From: Sanguinoderma infundibulare
Taxonomy: Eukaryota > Basidiomycota > Agaricomycetes > Polyporales > Polyporaceae
NCBI GenBank assembly: GCA_032821775.1
Contig: JAVLRN010000005.1
Location: 372,001 to 436,000 of the forward strand
DNA length: 64,000 bases
Direction: 5' to 3'
Numbering within the stretch: the stretch's first letter is position 1; the number at the start of each line of letters is the position of its first letter. Positions 58,397 to 64,000 of this stretch are shown one piece after another. The translations under genes were made by a program, and so were the position numbers. The notes beneath the pieces were generated by a model that searched no databases, was not told where the DNA came from, and saw only the letters and a program-made list of their open reading frames with translations.

Positions 58397-60067
58397 TCGC
58401 GAGGCCGACGACAAAGCGTTGTGGACTTTTCGAAGAACAGCGTTGCGTAGTCGGCTGTCGGTGGTATTCAATCGGTTACGATTGCTCGGGATACGTCACG
58501 AGGAACTTGTAGCGAACCGCAAAGCACGAGGAAGCGATGACATCGGTGGCACAAGGCTGGCAAGAGCCTCGAGCCTTGTACGCTGAAGGGCACAGCAAAT
58601 TGGGGCGACTTTCCATAACCATCTGACACTCATTACTATTTCAATGTTATGAGTCTGCCGTCGGCAGATAAGACGCCTACGCGTCGCTAATCAACAAACG
58701 CCACCACCTTTGTCTGCAATCCACCCAAATCACCGCACGCTTACTCAGTGGTCAGCTGGACGAGGGGGCGCTCCGGACAAACGTCTTCAACAAGACATGC
58801 AGGCTACCGAGCCGACCTCCACGCTCCGGCCTCTACGGTGTCGACAACAGTGCCCAGTGGCGTCGCGCGCGAGAGCCCGGAAAAGCCAGTGAAGCGCTTG
58901 CGCATTTCGCGTCAAGCGGTGTGCTCGGCACCACTGAAACCCAGGAGCACTCGAGGGTCCCCACCGGCATCATCACTAAGACGTAACAGGCAGTCAAGGC
59001 CGCGCTGGAGAGCATGCTCCCGAGCCCAGTCTCGCCTACACAGGGACGCAGCGTGAGCGCACCTCGAGCGTGAGGTTAACCAAGTTACATGGCGGTTAGG
59101 CGAACAGTATCAACACACATGGAGACCGAAAAAGACCCGTACGATAGAGATGAGGTCGACGTACCGGTTACACGACGGTCGAAAATATTGTGGGATCGAT
59201 ACGTGAGACAGTCGTGCTGCACAGAAACGAGGATGAGATTAAGTTGCGGTTTAAAGTAGATGAAATTGACGCACAGTTACTTCCGATATCTCATGAACGA
59301 TTCGCGTGCACTACTGACTGGAGCACCCATCGTCTAGAAATTTCGCGACAGGTTGGCGGTCTTGGGTTTCGTGATTGCCTAATTTAGCGTTGCATTTGTG
59401 GCTTAACCAGGTCGTCTAAATTGGGACGTTCTATGCTCCCAGTCGCTTGGCAAAGGAGATAAGTGAGTATATTCAATGCTTATGCGTACTCACATGGAAG
59501 GTAAGAACAGCTTAGAAGAGATATTCCCTCGTCCAACACCCAACCCTACCTTCAACCCTCTCCCTCCATTCCTTCTTCGTGAGCCGGAGACACCTCTCGG
59601 GGCCCGTCTCCTCCCGACGCTGAATCAGCTTCGGATCCCAGTGGAAAGACGTCCCACCCCTTTCGCCTTCGCCTTCCACGCTATTATTTGCCATAGTGCC
59701 GAACAGCGGGTCGTGCGAAGGCAGCACGTCGAACAAGACGTCGCGTCTTGTATTCGCTGCGGCAAACTCCAGGTCCACGCGGAGCATGCGCTGGCCAAGC
59801 TGCATGGTGTTGCTTTTGCGGGAAGTCTACTAGGGTGTCGAACTGATTTATTTCGATGGACTAGATAGTGAATGTTGGTGAGCATGGGAGTACGTTGAAC
59901 GGGCTTTCTCCCAATAGTCTGCCAAAAATGCGGGCGCAGAGATATGCAGACCACGGCATCTGAGTAAACATGCATGTCGACGCCGACACGAATCTACAAC
60001 ATATACTCGGCCCGAAGCACGCAGGGCGACGGTTGTAGGAGGAATGGCTAACCGTACTGCACAAAGA
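58397..60067. other. intergenic region, one unassigned open frame
   Basis: About 1.7 kb between two minus-strand genes. The only frame of note is 59805-59512 (minus, 97 codons), which reads like protein (RMLRVDLEFAAANTRRDVLF, LTKKEWRERVEGRVG) and has a favourable ATG context, but I cannot place it in a family. The rest shows nothing. Confidence 0.45.
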
Positions 60068-61196
60068 TCACGCGAACACCTTCGACACAGCGAGCTCGTC
60101 CTCCTCCAGCCTCCTGAGGTCTTTCCGCAGCCCGCGCTCCGCCTGCGCATGTTTCCTGCTGCCGTACTTGTCGCCCTTCTCGCGCCTCATCGCGGACCGG
60201 ATCGCGGCGGGGGTGACGAACTCTGTCATGCGATATATGGGCAAGAGCACAGGCTTGAGGTAAGGAGAGGACACGCACCTGGGTTGGAGTACACCGTCGC
60301 GCCGCTGAACGCGCCTTCGAAGATGCGGATGGGTGTCAGGACAAATCGAGGGCCGATCTCGGTCAGAGACGTTTGGGGAGGCCCGTTGGGCTGTAATGGG
60401 TCCTTCTCGACGATCTGCCGCGACGCACGTGAAGTCCATTAAGCGTAGGACCGCGAGCATGTACGCACCTGGAAGTTACGGAACCAAATCTTGTTGTCGA
60501 GGATGGAGAAAGTGAGGACGTGATCGACGAACGGCTTCGCTTTCCGCGCTTGTGGTGGTATGCCGAATATCTGCAAAACACGCGCGCACACGCTCGCACA
60601 CGGACGATCGCATGGATTGGCAGAAAGCGAACGAGCTTACGTGCGTGAACATCTCCTTCGTGAGCCTCCCCCACTCACTCTCGTCGAACGCCTTGTCGAA
60701 GCTCAGGACGCCTCTGCTCCCCTTCAAACAGTTGCCCGTCATCTTGAGCTCGTCCATAGTGTGGACGTTTTGTACGTGCATCTTGATGCTCGGCCCGTTC
60801 GGCGTCTTCGCCGCCCACAGGTACAGGTCTTCGTGACGACGGGCCTCAAAGTACAGAGTGTTGTTGCAATTGTGAAGGTCTGCAAGCTCGGGGAGGAGGT
60901 TGAGGTGATTTTTGGAGTCGAGCTTTGAATCTAGGCGTGCAATAATAGCGTTAGCCCGCCAACCTGACGGAGGATATTTGGCAAGGCGCACCTTTCTTCA
61001 CATGCGGCAGCAACGCCTCGAGGTCGTTCATGAGATGGCGCATGCGATGGTTGATTCCGCGCGAGGAGAGCATGAGCACCCGCTGCTTGTTCCTCGGTTT
61101 CTTCGCGGCCGGCGCGGCGTGGTCCTCATCTACCTCCATGTCGTCCGCCTTGCGCTTCCCTTTCGCTTTCTTTTGCTCCTTTAACAGAGACGCCAT
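60068..61196 (-). CDS. BRX1: BRX1, ribosome biogenesis protein with Brix domain
   Basis: Five exons (61196-60992, 60930-60641, 60570-60469, 60414-60279, 60222-60068) join to 295 residues, the usual BRX1 size. The basic N-terminus (KEQKKAKGKRKADD) is followed by the Brix domain: RNKQRVLMLSSRGINHRMRH, NCNNTLYFEARRHEDLYLW, NVHTMDELKMTGNCLKGSR, KPFVDHVLTFSILDNKIWF and LTEIGPRFVLTPIRIFEGAF. BRX1 acts in the nucleolus in early 60S assembly, binding pre-rRNA with EBP2. The C-terminus is highly basic (RREKGDKYGSRKHAQ). Its 3' end faces the unassigned region to the left. Confidence 0.94.
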
Positions 61197-62052
61197 CGTA
61201 AACCCAGAGAGAGTAAAACAGCAAGACGTGAGAGATAGAGGGAGAAAGCCTGCAGCGTGTTGCGTGAAGTCTCAACTTTTGATATTTACGTAAGCAAACG
61301 TATGTAATGCAAATGTATCCGAGAAGTACGGACTCCTCTCAAGTCCAAACCACTACGACCACTGCCTTCGCGCGCGAACAGCCGTGGACCACTCGGATGA
61401 TATTCACAACGCTACACACCCTTTCGCAGGTAGTGCATCACTGGTCGTCCTCCCGCGGCTCGAGATGCCGAAGGCCGTCCCTACAGTGGGTTCGACCCAA
61501 GCCGAATGTGCATGATGCGCGTGAAGAGGGAGTGGACGGAGCGCGTCGAGGGCGACGGTGCTAGATGCTGGCAGGAGAGCATGCAGCGTGCGCGCAGGCC
61601 GTCGGGCTGATCGTCAATGATAGTGAAGGCTCAAGGGAATGGCCAGGCAGATCACAAAGCAAATTGCCATTCTGCAGCAGCTTCATGGGCCGTATTTATT
61701 GCTACTGAACCAAGCGATTTCCATCTCTCTCTGTTCTGTATGTATATATAATACTTCTTGTCGTTTACTATCTGTATATTGCACAAACGAGAGGGACTCA
61801 TGCATGGTAGCCCCGACTCACGAGTCCAGCCTAATAAATATTCGAGTCCGTTTCGCTCGGATCTGTGAAGAGGCGGGAGATCTCGGTTTGGAACTCCGCC
61901 TGAACAATGGACGCTCAGCCACAGACGCGTCTCGGACTGGGACGCGTTCTGTGTTGTGCTCGCAGGTGGTCGGTCGTCTCGCTCTCCCTGACGCTCACTT
62001 CCAAGCACTTCATCCAGGAGTCTGCTCTACTGACTACGGGCTCCAATACATT
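61197..62052. other. divergent intergenic region BRX1/CTF18
   Basis: About 860 bp. A plus-strand frame (61639-62052) is continuous with the proposed CTF18 first exon, but its codons before the ATG at 62053 show no conserved features. A run of AT-rich sequence (tgtatatataatac) near 61740-61755 could be the CTF18 TATA region. Confidence 0.45.
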
Positions 62053-64000
62053 ATGACTACTCTTGAATTTGGCCTCCCTAGCAGCTTGCTTTTCGCTGGC
62101 GATCCACCCGACACGACACCAGAACTTCTGGACAAATCCGCGACCGGAGATGCGTTCATACCCACCGGACTGCTTTTTGGAGCACACACACCACCTCGAG
62201 AAACGAGTGGAGAAGGGTCTAGTGGTGCTCAAGGCGGGCAATTTGGTGGTACGTGTTTAGTTCTCGACTGGATCTCTTCTGGACCTCCAAGAGCGAAAGT
62301 TTGGTGCGTTGCATGTCTAGCCTGGTCACCAGATGTTGAGGGAGGGCCTCAGATGCGTGGTTTAAACCGGACGAAGGAAGATACCAGACCACGCAGAGGT
62401 CCTCTCTAACGTCCGATGACTTTGGTACAGGCGGGCGGGCAAATCTCCTTCGTCCACGTCTCGTCTGCCAGTTCGGATGCTCCACGGCGCGTCCCAAGGT
62501 TCCCCTTCCACGCGCTCAGAGCTGAAATCTGCTGCCGTTCCGATAGAGCTCAGTAATTTATGCCCCCGGACGTGCAATCCGCAATGCACGCGTTTGTGGA
62601 CGCCCTTCCATGGGCTACGTACCATCGCGGGGCACTTTCTCTACGTCATGCCTTCTGGTAGTATTTTGCACCCTAGTCCAGGCTCGTGCACGACATGTAC
62701 ATTCGCACTGACTGCGGCGAAAATTCAGAGTGGGGTCCTTGACGCGGTACCTCTGACACGGACACGAGTGCGTCCATAACAAATCCACTAGACGTATTGG
62801 ATCCGACGCCCTGCTGCCCTGTCTTCTGTCTCCTTCGGTGTGTCCCAATTCGACTGGTGACGAGACTATTGCATCCCTTCGCGCAGTTATCGCGAGCGAT
62901 CGAAAGCAGCATTTGACAACCTCACAGCAAAGAAATCAAGGTTTCGATGTGCAGGAAGCCCTTTGGGAATGAACGAGCTTGCCCGTATCGTTATCCTGCC
63001 TTTACTTGCAGACAAAACGCTCCCAACCATTTCCCCTGTAAACTGCTACCTGTTCCGAAACAAGGTCGCGTACCTGGAGGTTTTCAGGACGGTGGTCATT
63101 TCTGAAACCCTATTCGTCGCCTTTCCCACCTGAAAACCGGTGATTTCTTGCTAGTGCCCTTTCCCATATTTATTTTGCCTTCATAGCTGCAACCAACAGC
63201 TAACGACTTCCCGCCCTCCAGATGCACCTCTTCTGTTTACGCAAACTTCGCTCTTGTCCCAAGACACGACTTCACAATCAAACACACAAGGTAAGCGGCA
63301 TTTGATGTGCGAGCGTGCGGTCCCTTTAACCACGCCGTATTTCAGACGAAGACCTGCCCGATGTAGCAGATTTGTTAAAGTCGTACACGGCAAAGGTCGC
63401 CTCCCTTGCTCCCGTACCTTCTACGTCCCAGGTCATATCTACCAAGACTTTTGATGGCTCTACCGTCCACTTCACACGAAAACCTCCACGAGCCAAGGCC
63501 ACTGCCGCGTTGGTCAGTCAAACAGCACAACTCTACATGGCAGCACCGGACTCACGGACCAAACAGAGACGAGCTGGTATTTTGCCGCAAGCAGGCCAAG
63601 GTCAGCGAATGAAGACATTGCTCGACGCTCCTATCCACAAAATGCTCGAAGATCTCTCCGTTTCCGCGGCTACGAAGCTCGCCTCCGAGTGTGTGGTTAT
63701 CTCAAACTAAGTTTTCGAACAGCGTTGATGACGCGCATACACGTAGGGAGGCGCACCCGAAGAAGCCTGCACAGCTTGCTACCGCAACGAACACCCTCAT
63801 GTGGGTTGATCGGTACCGCCCATCACGATTTACCGAGCTTCTGGGGGACGATCGCGTCCACCGTGAGGTTCTGTCGTGGGTAAAGGAGTGGGACTGCTGT
63901 GTGTTCGGGAAGAACAAGAACCGAGGACGTAAACGTGTGAGGGATGACGCCGACGGCGAGAACCTGGACCAATGGCGACGACCACGGGAGAAGGCAAGCC
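62053..64000 (+). CDS. CTF18: CTF18, clamp-loader subunit for sister-chromatid cohesion (5' part)
   Basis: The gene runs off the right edge. Exons I can support are 63222-63290, 63346-63688 and 63747 to the end, joined in phase. They read DAPLLFTQTSLL, then DEDLPDVADLLKSYTAKVAS, FDGSTVHFTRKPP, LLDAPIHKMLEDLS, then MWVDRYRPSRFTELLGDDRV and WVKEWDCCVFGK, the well-conserved block just before the AAA+ clamp-loader domain of Ctf18. Ctf18-RFC loads PCNA and promotes sister-chromatid cohesion. A likely first exon is 62053-62248 (LPSSLLFAGDPPD...), whose donor phase fits the exon at 63222; the intron between would be 973 bp, far above the local norm, so another exon may hide there. The Walker A and B motifs lie outside the window. 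Confidence 0.78.

Overview
The window looks like nuclear DNA of a filamentous basidiomycete, most likely an Agaricomycete and possibly a polypore. Nearly every gene is split by short GT-AG introns (about 45-100 bp, often with gtacgt or gtgagt donors). Proteins are rich in Ser, Pro and Ala, and the gene set is fungal: Kre9-like wall protein, Ecl1 family, Gti1/Pac2 WOPR regulator, blue-copper GPI protein, GID7. The exon models are my own reading; joined reading frames close in phase for all of them.

Layout. Positions 1-4923 hold the 5' part of a decayed Ty1/copia LTR retrotransposon on the minus strand (LTR, half-tRNA primer site, gag, broken pol). A tRNA-like gene lies 174 bp beyond the LTR. 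Positions 5868-12576 carry a Kre9/Knh1-like secreted protein (+), the mitochondrial outer-membrane import subunit SAM37/metaxin (-) and, divergently, the GARP tethering subunit VPS54 (+). After 4.3 kb without a recognisable gene come ribosomal protein eS30 (+) and EMC2 (-), converging. Just upstream of EMC2 is a chimeric fossil: a piece of the folate gene FOL1 (HPPK-DHPS junction) fused to a piece of a cytochrome P450 that still has its intron.

Positions 19.8-26.6 kb are gene-poor. An Ecl1-family zinc protein follows (26682-28169), then another gene-poor stretch, then the E3-ligase WD40 subunit GID7/WDR26 (34991-38050, start uncertain). About 5.9 kb without a convincing gene leads to a compact block: Elongin-A (-), Gti1/Pac2 (+), CCDC12/cwf18 (-), GUF1/LepA (+, 20 exons), a blue-copper GPI protein (+), an unrecognised leucine-rich protein (-), BRX1 (-), and the 5' part of CTF18 (+), cut by the window end.

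Most genes are independent housekeeping functions: vesicle tethering, mitochondrial and ER membrane biogenesis, ribosome biogenesis and translation, splicing, ubiquitin ligases and sister-chromatid cohesion. Three pairs share divergent promoters (SAM37/VPS54, Elongin-A/Gti1, CCDC12/GUF1). I see no gene cluster acting as one pathway and no CRISPR, phage or operon-like system. The most notable items are the FOL1-P450 chimera, the copia half-tRNA priming site with its neighbouring tRNA, and the very small exons.
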